The notes under the pieces were generated by a model that was not told where the DNA came from, searched no databases, and saw nothing but the letters and a program-made list of their open reading frames with translations. 64,000 bases of DNA from Modicisalibacter ilicicola DSM 19980 (lineage in GTDB: Bacteria; Pseudomonadota; Gammaproteobacteria; Pseudomonadales; Halomonadaceae). The stretch lies in assembly GCF_900128925.1 (NCBI RefSeq), contig NZ_FQUJ01000003.1, forward strand, positions 83,354-147,353, written 5' to 3'. The translations under genes were made by a program, and so were the position numbers. Shown here in pieces: positions 14,887 through 26,210 of the stretch (the stretch's first letter is position 1; each line of letters opens with the position of its first letter).

Positions 14887-17304
14887 CTAGAATTGGGTCG
14901 GTCGGTAACCGGGAATGGACTCTTCGAAGAAGCTGTCGGTTCCCTGCCCGACGCCTCCCAGGCCCTTGAACACGAAGCGCAGGAAGATCCCGCGATCGGT
15001 GTAGTCGTCGTCGATGGTGTTGGCGGTGTCGTTGTCCTCGACCCACTCGCGCCAGGCGATCTGCACACCGTAACAGCAGTCGTTCCACTGGACACCCGCC
15101 AACTGCTCCAGGGCGCGGTCGTTGGTGTTGTCGTAGGTGAAGCGACCGATCAGGTCCAGGCTCGCGCTGGCGCGATAGGCGAAGGAGACATCGTATTCTT
15201 CTCGATCGTAGCCCAGCTGATCCTCCTCGTCGCCGGAGGGGTCGAAGCCCTCTAGCTGCCAGCGATAGCCCAGGTTGAGCACGTGGCCGGCCGGGTCGCG
15301 ATAGCGCAGGTAACTGGCCGTGCGCTCGGTGAGCTCGCGATCCACATCGTAGAACCATTCGTAGCGCGTGCTCCAGCGGTCGGTGATCTGCCAGTCGAGC
15401 TGGGTGACCACCGGCGACTGGTCCCGGGTGGCGTTGTACCAGCCCTGGAAGTTGTCTTCCCGATCGGGGATCTGCGTATCGCCTTCCATGCCGATGGTGC
15501 GATCGTCGAAGTAGGTGCTCTGCCCCACCCCCAGGGAGAAGCGCTGGCGCCCACTGTCGTCCTCGAGAAAGCGTGTCGCCACCCCGTAGGAGACCTTGTT
15601 GACGTCGCCGATGCGATCGGCGCCGGTGAAGCGATAGGGCGACCAGAGCTGACCGTAGGAGAAGGCCCGCTCGTCGGTGTCGAAATCCGGGAACTCGCTC
15701 TGGTCGCGCTCGGGCACGTAGGCGTAGTAGAGCCGCGGCTCCAGGGTCTGGCGCCAGTCGGACGCGAAGGCGTTCAGCTCGCGCTCGAAGATCAGGCCAC
15801 TGTCCAGCGAGCCGACCGGCACGGTGCGGGTCAGGCTGGTGTCGCGCTCGGTGTCGCGCTGGCCGTAATCCAGGTCGTAGGCGGTATGCAGCAGCTCGAA
15901 GCGTGGCTCGAGAAAGCCCCAGCGGGTGTCGCCGCGCCAGCCGGTGGCCGGGGCCAGGTGAACCCGGGAGCCCGTCGCCGACTCCGCGATCGGTACCCGG
16001 GTCTCGTCGACGTCCCGCCAGAAGTAGGTGGCGTTGGAGCGCCACTGCTGATAGAAGCCGTTGTCCTGGGACCAGCTGGCGTTGGCGGTCAGGCTCGGCA
16101 GACGGTAGAACGGCTTGTCGTTGTCCGCCAGGGGAAACTCGAGGCGCTGGTAGCCCTGGGCCTTGGCCTCGAGAAACCAGGTGGTGCCGCTGTAGCTGAG
16201 CTGGCCCAGGCGGGAGAGGTATTCGGTTTCGGTCTCACCGAAATCGCGGCCGAAATCCTCGAAATAGCGCCCGTCGCTGGCAGCACCGTAACGCAGGTTG
16301 TAGCGCAGCCGCGGGCTGAAGCGGCCGCGGTGGGCGTAATCCACGTACCAGCGATCCTCGCCTTCGAAGACATCCTCGGGATCGTTGGGGTTGTCGTTGT
16401 CCCCCCCCTGGTCGCTGGAGAGGAACGCCCCTTCGATGCGCCCCTCGTCCTCGGGAAACAGGTAGCGGAACTCGCCACCGAGCAACAGCCCGTGATTGCT
16501 GAGCCAGCGTGGCGTCAGGGTAGCGTCGTAATTGGGCGCCAGGTTGAAGTAGTAGGGCTGCGCGTAATCGAAGGAATCCCCGGAAAAGGCCAGGGTCGGC
16601 CACAAGAAGCCGGATTGGCGACGATCATCGAGGGGAAAGCGCACCCAGGGCCAATAGAACACCGGCACGCGACCGACCTCCAGGCGCGCATTGGTCGCGG
16701 TGCCGACCCCCTCCTCGCGATCGAGCAGGATGTCGTTGCCGATCAATCGCCACAGCCGGCTATCGGGTTCACAGGTGGTGAAGCTGGCCTCGCTCAGGCG
16801 ATAGCGGCCATCCTCCAGACGCGCCAGACGCCGGGCATCGCCGCGCAGGCGCGACTCGTGCACCACGTAATGGGCACTGTCGATCTCGGCGGCATCGCTG
16901 TCCAGGGCCAGCTCCGCCGAGCCGCCCCGGACCAGCAGCCCCTGGTCGCGCAGGGTCAGCGGCCCTTCGGCGAACACCCGATCCCGGGCAGCGTTGACCC
17001 GGACCCGGGGAGACTGCAACTGGCGGCTGCCTCGACGCAGCACGACTTCGCCCCGCAGCAGCGTCTCGCCCTGTTCGCCATACTCGGCACTGTCCGATGA
17101 CGACAGCACCTCCTCGGGCGTCGTGCCGGGGGCAAGCTCGTATTCCGGCATCACGTAACGGCCTCGACAAACGGCGCCTGGGGGAGCGTCCTCGCCCCAG
17201 GCCTGCCAGTCGAGCTGATCCGCCGGCAGCGACGGCGGGGGCGCCGCCTGGGTGCTGTTAGTGACCAGTCCGGCGAGGGCAGTCCACAACAATCGCTTGC
17301 CCAT
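14887..17304 (-). CDS. lptD: LPS assembly outer-membrane protein LptD
   Basis: An 805-residue outer-membrane beta-barrel that, with LptE, inserts LPS into the outer leaflet. A signal peptide (about 1-20, ending STQA-AP) precedes the LptA-like jellyroll domain (about 60-200) and the 26-strand barrel. The cysteines needed for disulfide rearrangement are visible: one in GAVCRG near 45, one in FTTCEPDS near 177 and the adjacent pair in WNDCCYG near the end. The protein finishes with a terminal Phe as expected for BAM substrates. First gene of the lptD-surA-pdxA-rsmA-apaG-apaH-glpE-cca run and divergent from amgK. Confidence 0.97.
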   Translation of the reverse strand: MGKRLLWTALAGLVTNSTQAAPPPSLPADQLDWQAWGEDAPPGAVCRGRYVMPEYELAPGTTPEEVLSSSDSAEYGEQGETLLRGEVVLRRGSRQLQSPRVRVNAARDRVFAEGPLTLRDQGLLVRGGSAELALDSDAAEIDSAHYVVHESRLRGDARRLARLEDGRYRLSEASFTTCEPDSRLWRLIGNDILLDREEGVGTATNARLEVGRVPVFYWPWVRFPLDDRRQSGFLWPTLAFSGDSFDYAQPYYFNLAPNYDATLTPRWLSNHGLLLGGEFRYLFPEDEGRIEGAFLSSDQGGDNDNPNDPEDVFEGEDRWYVDYAHRGRFSPRLRYNLRYGAASDGRYFEDFGRDFGETETEYLSRLGQLSYSGTTWFLEAKAQGYQRLEFPLADNDKPFYRLPSLTANASWSQDNGFYQQWRSNATYFWRDVDETRVPIAESATGSRVHLAPATGWRGDTRWGFLEPRFELLHTAYDLDYGQRDTERDTSLTRTVPVGSLDSGLIFERELNAFASDWRQTLEPRLYYAYVPERDQSEFPDFDTDERAFSYGQLWSPYRFTGADRIGDVNKVSYGVATRFLEDDSGRQRFSLGVGQSTYFDDRTIGMEGDTQIPDREDNFQGWYNATRDQSPVVTQLDWQITDRWSTRYEWFYDVDRELTERTASYLRYRDPAGHVLNLGYRWQLEGFDPSGDEEDQLGYDREEYDVSFAYRASASLDLIGRFTYDNTNDRALEQLAGVQWNDCCYGVQIAWREWVEDNDTANTIDDDYTDRGIFLRFVFKGLGGVGQGTDSFFEESIPGYRPTQF

Positions 17305-17337
17305 GGGTCCTCGGTGTCCTTGGCGGTTGGAATCGGT

Positions 17338-17343
17338 ATTATA
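17338..17343 (-). promoter_or_regulatory. Candidate -10 box for the lptD operon
   Basis: A perfect TATAAT on the minus strand, about 34 bp upstream of the lptD start codon, in the divergent lptD/amgK gap. No convincing -35 hexamer is seen at 16-18 bp, so an extended or activator-dependent promoter is possible. Confidence 0.35.
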
Positions 17344-17465
17344 CAGTCCCCAAGCCGCACGTCCTCTTCTCGATGGCCTGGCGGCAGAACAAGAGACTGT
17401 GCTGGAAAGGCTGAGACGCTTTCAGCATGCGGTGGCCACCCACCCTCGTCAACCAAGGAGCCCGT

Positions 17466-19168
<1,703 letters not shown>

Positions 19169-19252
19169 CCGCCAGGACGACCGCTTAACGACGGCAGACA
19201 CACAAGTGCTATGCTGCCTCTCACGCAAACGCCCACAGGGGGAAGAGAGTTC

Positions 19253-19672
19253 ATGAAAGCCAGCGTCAGATGGACCGAGGGTCGTCAGTTCGTCGCCGAA
19301 TCCGGGAGTGGCCATAGCGTGGTGATCGACGGCCCCCCGGACCATGGCGGCCGCAACACCGGACCACGCCCCATGGAGATGCTGCTGATGGGCATGGGTG
19401 CCTGCACCGCCTTCGACGTGCTCGAAATCCTCGAGAAGTCCCGGGCCCCGGTGAGCGACTGCACCGCCAGCCTCGAGGCCGAGCGCGCCGACAGCGTGCC
19501 CAGCGTGTTCACCAGGATCCACGTGCACTTCACCGTCACCGGCAAGGGGCTCAAGGAGAGCCAGGTCAAGCGTGCCGTGGCGCTTTCGGCGGAGAAGTAC
19601 TGCAGCGCCTCGATCATGCTCGTGCGAGGCGGCGTCGAGGTGTCACATTCCTATGAGATCGTCGAGGGCTAG
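19253..19672 (+). CDS. OsmC family protein (YhfA-like)
   Basis: A 139-residue OsmC/Ohr-fold protein. The two redox-type cysteines are present, one in MGMGACTAFDVLEIL near 50 and one in EKYCSASIML near 118, which suggests thiol-dependent peroxidase chemistry as in OsmC, although the YhfA subgroup has no proven substrate. The start at 19253 is chosen because of the preceding GGGGGAAGAGAG. It is convergent with coq7 with only a 58-bp gap and no clear terminator. Confidence 0.88.
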   Translation: MKASVRWTEGRQFVAESGSGHSVVIDGPPDHGGRNTGPRPMEMLLMGMGACTAFDVLEILEKSRAPVSDCTASLEAERADSVPSVFTRIHVHFTVTGKGLKESQVKRAVALSAEKYCSASIMLVRGGVEVSHSYEIVEG

Positions 19673-19730
19673 TCGAGTGCACGCGGCAGTGATGTCGCGG
19701 GCGTCTTGACCTGATGCCGAGGTGCTGGAT

Positions 19731-20372
19731 CTATAGGCGCGAGACGCTGGACGTCATGACCTTCGACACCAGGCGCATGCCGAGCTTGACCGGTGCGGGG
19801 AAGCGGCTGCCGCCGGCTTCCAGCGCCCAGTGCTCATGATGCGCCTCGTCCTCGCGCATCTGCTCGAGGATCGCCCGAGAACGCCGGTCCCCGGCCGGCA
19901 ACTCGCCCAGGTGTCGGTCGAGATGCCTGCCCACCTGTTCCTCCGTGGCCGCGACGAATCCCAGGCTGACGTTGTCGCCGATCGCCCCGGCCAGCGCCCC
20001 CAGGCCGAAGGATGAAGCATAGAACAGCGGGTTGAGATAGCTGGTGCGGCCGTGCAGCTCGACGAGGCGCGCATCGCACCAGGCCAGGTGGTCGACCTCT
20101 TCCTGGGCGGCCTGCTCCATCTGCGCACGCGTGTCGGCCAGCCGGGCGGTGAGCCCCTGCCCCTGGTAAAGTGCCTGGGCACACACCTCCCCGGTGTGAT
20201 TGACGCGCATCAGGCTCTCGGCATGACGGCGCTCGCGCTCGGTCATCTCGATATCCTGCAGATCTCTCGCCGGCGATGGGCGCGATGGCTGCGCGGCGTG
20301 AGGCACCAGCGTGCGCAGGATGGTGTCGAACTGATGAATGAGGTTGTCGCTGCGGGATAGCTTACGGTCCAT
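19731..20372 (-). CDS. coq7: 3-demethoxyubiquinol 3-hydroxylase Coq7
   Basis: A 213-residue di-iron hydroxylase of ubiquinone synthesis (replaces UbiF in many proteobacteria). Iron ligands are visible in the ferritin-like motifs: [16 protein letters not shown] near 58, EEVDHLAWC near 92, and [11 protein letters not shown] near 178. Start at 20372 (GGGAG upstream); the frame continuing to 20450 overlaps the pgi promoter region and is not needed. Confidence 0.95.
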   Translation of the reverse strand: MDRKLSRSDNLIHQFDTILRTLVPHAAQPSRPSPARDLQDIEMTERERRHAESLMRVNHTGEVCAQALYQGQGLTARLADTRAQMEQAAQEEVDHLAWCDARLVELHGRTSYLNPLFYASSFGLGALAGAIGDNVSLGFVAATEEQVGRHLDRHLGELPAGDRRSRAILEQMREDEAHHEHWALEAGGSRFPAPVKLGMRLVSKVMTSSVSRL

Positions 20373-20458
20373 GATGTACTCCCGGAAATTGCCTTTCCAT
20401 TGTAGCCGAGCCCCGGGGGTATCAGAAGCCTCGATGCCGCTGGGCGACATGCCCGAAC

Positions 20459-20476
20459 TGTAGTAAGTTTACTACA
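20459..20476. promoter_or_regulatory. Candidate HexR operator upstream of pgi
   Basis: TGTAGTAAGTTTACTACA is a perfect 8-bp inverted repeat with a 2-bp spacer, 51 bp before the pgi start. It resembles HexR sites (TGTAnT...TTACA) that control central sugar metabolism in gammaproteobacteria through KDPG. Identification is by pattern only; no hexR gene is in the window. Confidence 0.5.
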
Positions 20477-20527
20477 TGGCGCAAGCCATTCCCGACAGGC
20501 TCATACCGACAACAACAGGAGGGTGCC

Positions 20528-22195
20528 ATGTTCCAACTGACTCGCAGCGTCACCTGGCAGGCCCTTGAGCGACTCCGCGACGACACCGCCCATGACCGTA
20601 TCCGCGACTACTTTGCCCAGGACCCGCAGCGCTTCGACAAGATGAGCCTGCGAGTCGACGGGCTGTTTCTCGATTACTCCAAGCATCTGATCTCCGATGC
20701 GGTGCTGGCCAAGCTGCTGGAGCTGGCCGATCACTCGGCGCTGGTGCAGCGCCGCGCCCAGATGTTCTCTGGTGACATCATCAACGTCACCGAGAATCGC
20801 CCGGTGCTGCATACCGCCCTGCGCAATCAGGGCGACGAGCCGCTCTACGTCGATGGCAAGGACGTGATGCCGGAAATCCACCAGACCCGGGAGCAGATCA
20901 GGCGCTTCTCGGAAGCCGTGCGCAGCGGCGAATGGCTGGGCTACAGCGGCGAGCGTATCAAGGACGTGGTCAACATCGGCATCGGCGGATCGGACCTGGG
21001 CCCCAACATGGCCTGCCGGGCACTGCTCAAGTACCGCCATTCGGGTCTCAACTTCCATTTCGTCTCCAATGTCGACGGCGCCCATATCCAGAAGGTGCTG
21101 CAACGCCTCGACCCGGCCACGACACTGTTCATCGTCTCGACCAAGACCTTCTCCACTCAGGAGACACTGCTCAACGCCAAGACCGCGCGACGCTGGTTCC
21201 TCGACAACGCCGGCGACGATGCCGACGTGGGCGCCCACTTCATCGCCGCCTCGACCAACCGTGAGGCGGCCATGGCCTTCGGCATCCGCGAGGAGAATGT
21301 CTTCGAGTTCTGGGCCTGGGTCGGTGGTCGCTACTCAATGTGGTCCTCCATCGGCCTGCCGATAGCGCTGTCGATCGGCTTCGCGGGCTTCATGGAACTG
21401 CTCGAAGGCGCCTACGCCATGGATCGCCACTTCATCGAAGCGCCCAACGCGCGCAACATGCCGGTGCTGCTGGCGCTGATCGGCATCTGGTACATCAACT
21501 TCCAGGGGGCCGAGACCCAGGCCATCGTGCCCTACGACCAGGCGCTGCATCAGCTGCCCGCGTTCCTGCAGCAGCTCGACATGGAGTCCAACGGCAAGTC
21601 GGTGAATATCTTCGGCCAGCCGGTCGACTACAAGACCGGCCCCATCGTCTGGGGTCAGACCGGCTCCAACGGCCAGCACGCCTTCTTCCAGCTGCTGCAC
21701 CAGGGTACGCGCTACGTGCCCATCGACTTCATCGCCTCGCTGAAGCCCGAGCCCGGGGTCGAGGATCATCACTTCGCGCTGCTGACCAACATGCTCGCCC
21801 AGGCCAACGCCTTCATGGAGGGCAGCCAGGGTCAAGACCGGCAGCATGGCCGGCTCGATCCCTACAGCTGCCCCGGCAATCGCCCCTCCAGTACCCTGCT
21901 GCTCGATGAATTGACGCCCCGCAACCTGGGCGCGTTGATCGCGCTCTACGAACACAAGGTATTCGTGCAGGGGGTAATCTGGAACATCAACTCCTTCGAT
22001 CAGTGGGGCGTGCAGCTGGGCAAGCGCATCGCCGGCGAGATCAGCGAACGCATCGACGAGCGCACCCAGGACTTCGACGCCTCCACCCAGGGCCTGCTGG
22101 CACTGGTGCGAGCGCATTTCAAGGATCACCAGGCGTCGTCGACTCCCAGCCCGCCTCCCAACGATCCCTCCGCCAAAGAGGAGAAGCCTTCATGA
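20528..22195 (+). CDS. pgi: Glucose-6-phosphate isomerase
   Basis: A 555-residue SIS-fold isomerase interconverting fructose 6-phosphate and glucose 6-phosphate. Both signature blocks are present: the DYKTGPIVWGQTGSNGQHAF block near 375 and GVIWNINSFDQWGVQLGK near 482. The N-terminal IGIGGSDLGP near 155 binds phosphate. Upstream is a GGAGG site and the palindromic HexR-like operator. The stop overlaps the fructokinase start (ATGA), so the two enzymes are coupled: fructose to F6P to G6P. Confidence 0.97.
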   Translation: MFQLTRSVTWQALERLRDDTAHDRIRDYFAQDPQRFDKMSLRVDGLFLDYSKHLISDAVLAKLLELADHSALVQRRAQMFSGDIINVTENRPVLHTALRNQGDEPLYVDGKDVMPEIHQTREQIRRFSEAVRSGEWLGYSGERIKDVVNIGIGGSDLGPNMACRALLKYRHSGLNFHFVSNVDGAHIQKVLQRLDPATTLFIVSTKTFSTQETLLNAKTARRWFLDNAGDDADVGAHFIAASTNREAAMAFGIREENVFEFWAWVGGRYSMWSSIGLPIALSIGFAGFMELLEGAYAMDRHFIEAPNARNMPVLLALIGIWYINFQGAETQAIVPYDQALHQLPAFLQQLDMESNGKSVNIFGQPVDYKTGPIVWGQTGSNGQHAFFQLLHQGTRYVPIDFIASLKPEPGVEDHHFALLTNMLAQANAFMEGSQGQDRQHGRLDPYSCPGNRPSSTLLLDELTPRNLGALIALYEHKVFVQGVIWNINSFDQWGVQLGKRIAGEISERIDERTQDFDASTQGLLALVRAHFKDHQASSTPSPPPNDPSAKEEKPS

Positions 22196-23154
22196 CCCCG
22201 GTAATCGCCTTCGGCGAGGCCCTCGTCGACATGCTCTCCAGCCGCCTCGGCGACGACGCCGGGACAGGCCCTGAGACCTTCACCCCCTATGCCGGCGGCG
22301 CGCCGGCCAACGTGGCGGTGGCCTGCGCTCGCCTGGGGGTGCCCAGCCGCTTCCTGGGCATGCTCGGCGCGGATCACTTCGGCGATTTCCTGGCCCGGGA
22401 ACTCGCCGCCCATGGCGTCGACACTTCGGGCGTGGTGAGGACGAGGGATTCCCGCACGGCCCTGGCCTTCGTCTCCCGGGATGCAGACGGCGAACGCACC
22501 TTCGACTTCTACCGACCGCCGGCGGCGGATCTGCTCTATCGCATCGAGGACCTGCCCGCCCGGGTCTTCGACAGGCCGGCCATCCTGCACCTGTGCAGCA
22601 ACAGCCTGACCGAAGACCCCATCACCCAGACCACGATGCGCCTGGCCGAGATGGCCCGCCGCGCCGACTGCCTGGTCAGCGTCGATGCCAACCTGCGGCA
22701 CAACCTGTGGCACGACGGCCATGCCGAGATCGCCCGGGTGACGCAACTGCTGGATCACGCTCACCTGGTCAAGCTCTCCCGAGAGGAGCTCGACTACCTG
22801 CGCGGCGATCACCCGGCAGATGCCTGGCTGGCCGAGCGCCTGGCCGCCGGAGTGCGCCTGATCGTGATCACCGATGGGGCCGGCGACGTGGAGGCACGCG
22901 GCGTCGACCTGGCGTTTCGTGTGACGCCACCCAGAGTAAAGGCCGTGGACACCACGGCGGGCGGCGACGCCTTCATCGGTGGCCTGCTGGCGATGCTTGC
23001 CGAGGACGGCATCGGCGGCGACTGGTATCGTGACGAACCGCGCCTGCGCCGGGCGCTGGATATTGCCTGCCGCTGCGGCGCCCATGCGGTGACCCGCCCC
23101 GGGGCCTATGTGGCGCTACCGACCCGTGCCGATCTCGAGGCCTTGCGGGAGTGA
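22192..23154 (+). CDS. Fructokinase (PfkB/ribokinase family)
   Basis: A 320-residue sugar kinase. The N-terminal PfkB pattern (YAGGAPANVAVACARLG near 34) and C-terminal active-site motif TTAGGDAFIGGLL near 256, with the catalytic Asp, are intact. The context (coupled to pgi, convergent with a polyol catabolic operon that yields fructose) points to fructose as substrate, in the role of MtlZ in Pseudomonas. Start at 22192 after GAGGAG. Confidence 0.92.
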   Translation: MTPVIAFGEALVDMLSSRLGDDAGTGPETFTPYAGGAPANVAVACARLGVPSRFLGMLGADHFGDFLARELAAHGVDTSGVVRTRDSRTALAFVSRDADGERTFDFYRPPAADLLYRIEDLPARVFDRPAILHLCSNSLTEDPITQTTMRLAEMARRADCLVSVDANLRHNLWHDGHAEIARVTQLLDHAHLVKLSREELDYLRGDHPADAWLAERLAAGVRLIVITDGAGDVEARGVDLAFRVTPPRVKAVDTTAGGDAFIGGLLAMLAEDGIGGDWYRDEPRLRRALDIACRCGAHAVTRPGAYVALPTRADLEALRE

Positions 23155-23164
23155 TACAAGCGCC

Positions 23165-24652
23165 TCAGAGGGGCACGCCGTGGTGCTTGGCCAGCGCCCG
23201 TCGGTAACGCGCATAGACACCGTCATAGGCCTCGACGCTTGCCGGCACCGGCTCGGCAAGCGAATACTCGTCGAGATGTACCAGGCGCGCGCAGAGAGCG
23301 TCGAGGGAATCGTTCGCCTGGCGATCACACCAGGCCGCCTGGATGGCGGCCCCCAGCGCCGCGGCATCGGTGATCTGCGGACAGATCACCGGGGTCGCGG
23401 TGATATCGGCGACCATCTGTCGCCACAGCGGGCTTTTCGCCCCGCCGCCGATCAGGCGGATCTGGCTCGTGCTCTCGGCCAGCTCTCCCAACAGTTCCAG
23501 GCCATAGCGCAGACCGAAAGTGGCGCTTTCGACCACCGCCCGGCAGAGGTTGGCCTGGGTGGCATTGAGGCTGGTCAGCCCCAGGAAAGTACCCGTGGCC
23601 TGGGGCAGCGCCGGCACCCGTTCGCCATTGAAGAACGGCAAGACGTTCACCCCTTCGGCGCCGATCGGGGCGCTGGCAATGCGCTTGCCGAAGGTCTGCA
23701 GATCGAGCCCGAACAGTTCGCGCACCCGGGTAGTCGCGGAGGTGACGTTCATGGTGCAGATCAGGGGTAGCCAACCACCGTGGCTAGCGCAGAAGTTAGC
23801 GACCATGGCATTGTCGGCGATCACCGGCGTGTCGGCATAGGCGCATACCGTGCCCGAGGTACCCAGGCTCACGGTCACCATGCCCGGGAAGATATTGCCG
23901 GTACCGATGGCCCCGAGCATGTTGTCGCCGCCGCCGCTGGCGACCAGGACGCCATCACCTAGCCCCAACTCCCTGGCCAGGTCGGCACGCACCGTTCCGG
24001 CGGGTTCACGGGATTCGATCAGCCGCGGCAATACCCGCTCGGGGTCCAGCTCCGGAGCGATTTCGGCGAAGACATCCTCGCGCCAACGCCGCGTGCGGGT
24101 ATCGAAGTAGCCGGTACCGGAAGCATCGCCAGCCTCGGCGACCCGTTCGCCGGTCAGCCAGAAGTTCAGGTAGTCGTGGGGCAACAGCAGGGCGTCGATG
24201 CGCCCATAGACCTCCGGATGCGTTTCACGCAGCCAGGCGATTTTCGAGGCGGTGTAACCGGTCTGCAGCACCAGGCCCAGCTTCTCCAGACAGCCCGCCT
24301 CGCCGCCGAGGCGTTCGACCAGGGCGGCGTTCTGCGCCGCGGTCTCGGTATCGCACCACAGCTTGGCCGGATGCACCGGTTCACCCTGGGCGTCGAGGGC
24401 CACCATGCCGTGCTGCTGACCGGAAACACCGATAGCGCGAACTCCTCGGGCATCGATGCCGGCCTTCGCCACGGCCTCCTGGAAAGCCCCGCGAAAGGCG
24501 CTCAGCCAGTCGGCGGGAGGCTGCTCGCGGCGGCCATTGTCCACCTCTACCAGAAGATGCGGCCGGCTCGCTTCACCGAGGATTCGTTCGCTTTCGACAT
24601 CCACCACCATCACCTTGGTGCTCTGGGTACCGCAATCCACGCCGACATACAT
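23165..24652 (-). CDS. xylB: Xylulokinase
   Basis: A 495-residue FGGY-family carbohydrate kinase phosphorylating D-xylulose. N-terminal VGVDCGTQSTKVMVVD binds phosphate; the IGVSGQQHGMVALD segment near 78 and the mid SGTGYFDTRTRRW block near 170 are xylulokinase-type; the C-terminal IRLIGGGAKSPLWRQMVADI motif binds adenosine. Last gene of the polyol operon, 21 bp after the mannitol-type dehydrogenase, so it would handle xylulose from arabitol or xylitol (MtlY position in Pseudomonas). Confidence 0.95.
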   Translation of the reverse strand: MYVGVDCGTQSTKVMVVDVESERILGEASRPHLLVEVDNGRREQPPADWLSAFRGAFQEAVAKAGIDARGVRAIGVSGQQHGMVALDAQGEPVHPAKLWCDTETAAQNAALVERLGGEAGCLEKLGLVLQTGYTASKIAWLRETHPEVYGRIDALLLPHDYLNFWLTGERVAEAGDASGTGYFDTRTRRWREDVFAEIAPELDPERVLPRLIESREPAGTVRADLARELGLGDGVLVASGGGDNMLGAIGTGNIFPGMVTVSLGTSGTVCAYADTPVIADNAMVANFCASHGGWLPLICTMNVTSATTRVRELFGLDLQTFGKRIASAPIGAEGVNVLPFFNGERVPALPQATGTFLGLTSLNATQANLCRAVVESATFGLRYGLELLGELAESTSQIRLIGGGAKSPLWRQMVADITATPVICPQITDAAALGAAIQAAWCDRQANDSLDALCARLVHLDEYSLAEPVPASVEAYDGVYARYRRALAKHHGVPL

Positions 24653-24673
24653 GCTTACGCCCCCCTCTTCTTT

Positions 24674-26152
24674 TCATCCAGACGTCGCCAGGGCTTCAAG
24701 GGTCGCCCGGGCACCGTGGCGATGCAGGCTGTCCAGGGCTTCGAGATAGGCCTCGCGAAAGTGCGGGTTTTCCCCCAGATCGCCGAACAGCTCGCGATTG
24801 TCGATGAATGCCGTGGGCCGCGTGCGGTTGTCGGCGGCAATCGTCATCAAGCTCTCCTTGAGGCGATCCACCACCTCGATGGGCTTCCCCTGTTCGTCGA
24901 TGCCCTCGGCGTAGCGCGCCCAGCTCGCCACCACGGCGGCGGCATGGCGTATTTCGCCACCTTGCGCCAGCTGTTCACGGATGACCGGCAGCAGCCACTT
25001 GGGAATGCGATCCGAGCTCTCGGCGCACAGCCGGGCCAGGGTGTCCCGGATCTCGGGGTTGGCGAAGCGCTCGATCAGGGTGTGGCGATAGGCATCCAGG
25101 TCCATTCCCGGCACCGGCGCCAGGGTCGGCGTGGCCTCCAGCGTCATGTAGGCGAGCAGGAAATCGACGAACAGCGGATCCTGACACACCTCATGCGCAT
25201 GGCGATAACCCGCCAGATAGCCAAAGTAGGCCAGCGCCTGATGACTGGCATTGAGCAGCCGGAGTTTCATCAGCTCAAAAGGCTCGACGTCATCGACCAC
25301 CTGCACGCCAACCATCTCGAAGGCGGGCCGCCCGACGATGAAGCGATCCTCCAGCACCCACTGGGTGAAGGGTTCGCAGACCACCGGCCAGGCGTCCTCG
25401 ATACCGAAGCGCTGGGAGACTTCCTCGATATCGGCAGGCGTCGTCACCGGGGTGATGCGGTCGACCATCGAGTTGGGAAACGGCACCTTGGCCTCGACCC
25501 AGGCACCCAGTTCCTTGTCACGCTGGTGGGCGAAGGCGGTGAACATCTTGCGGGCAATATCGCCATTGCCCTGGATGTTGTCGCAGGACATCACCGTGAA
25601 AGGCGCGACGCCGCGTTCACGCCGCCGCGCGAGTGCCTCGATGACCAGGCCGAAGCTCGTCTTCGCGGCGGCGGGATGCGACAGATCGTGCTGGACATCG
25701 GCATTGGCGATATCGAATTCGCCGCTGACCGGATGGAAATTGTAGCCCCCCTCGGTGACCGTCAGCGAGACGATGCGAATGGCCGGGTCGGCCATTTTCT
25801 CGATCACCGCCTCCGGCGCGTCCGGGGCGAACAGATAATCGATCATCGACCCGATCACCCGGGCATCGTAGTGACCATCGGGATGCTTGACCACCAGGGT
25901 ATACAGATGATCCTGGGCGGCGAGTATCTCCTGCATGCGCCGATCGCCAGGCATCACGCCGACACCGACGATGCCCCAGTCCAGCGCCTGGCCACGGTTC
26001 ATCAACTCGTCCAGATACATGGCCTGATGCGCGCGATGGAAACCGCCGACGCCGATATGGACGATGCCCGTGGTTACCTTTTGGCGGTCATAGTCGGGAG
26101 AGGCGATATCAAGATTCAGGGTGTGCAGATTGGCGTCATTGAGGCGCGTCAT
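24674..26152 (-). CDS. Mannitol 2-dehydrogenase (long-chain polyol dehydrogenase)
   Basis: A 492-residue NAD-dependent mannitol dehydrogenase family enzyme oxidising D-mannitol to fructose, often with activity on D-arabitol and sorbitol. The N-terminal GIVHIGVGGFHRAHQAMYLD nucleotide-binding region, and the catalytic KLRLLNASH motif (Lys, Asn, His) near residue 298, are intact. AGGAGCAC precedes the ATG. It sits between the P-loop kinase and xylB in the polyol operon. Fructuronate reductase is the main alternative in this superfamily, but context argues against it. Confidence 0.93.
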   Translation of the reverse strand: MTRLNDANLHTLNLDIASPDYDRQKVTTGIVHIGVGGFHRAHQAMYLDELMNRGQALDWGIVGVGVMPGDRRMQEILAAQDHLYTLVVKHPDGHYDARVIGSMIDYLFAPDAPEAVIEKMADPAIRIVSLTVTEGGYNFHPVSGEFDIANADVQHDLSHPAAAKTSFGLVIEALARRRERGVAPFTVMSCDNIQGNGDIARKMFTAFAHQRDKELGAWVEAKVPFPNSMVDRITPVTTPADIEEVSQRFGIEDAWPVVCEPFTQWVLEDRFIVGRPAFEMVGVQVVDDVEPFELMKLRLLNASHQALAYFGYLAGYRHAHEVCQDPLFVDFLLAYMTLEATPTLAPVPGMDLDAYRHTLIERFANPEIRDTLARLCAESSDRIPKWLLPVIREQLAQGGEIRHAAAVVASWARYAEGIDEQGKPIEVVDRLKESLMTIAADNRTRPTAFIDNRELFGDLGENPHFREAYLEALDSLHRHGARATLEALATSG

Positions 26153-26210
26153 GGGGGTGCTCCTGCCGAAAGCGACGAAGGGTGATCGGTCAATTGGGGG
26201 TCAGAGGGCT

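Noticed and set aside
13362..14969. 535-codon plus-strand frame across pdxA and surA
   Set aside because: Antisense to two well-supported genes and without a domain pattern.
24176..26185. 669-codon plus-strand frame across xylB and the mannitol dehydrogenase
   Set aside because: Antisense to two genes with intact catalytic motifs; no own ribosome site or domain.
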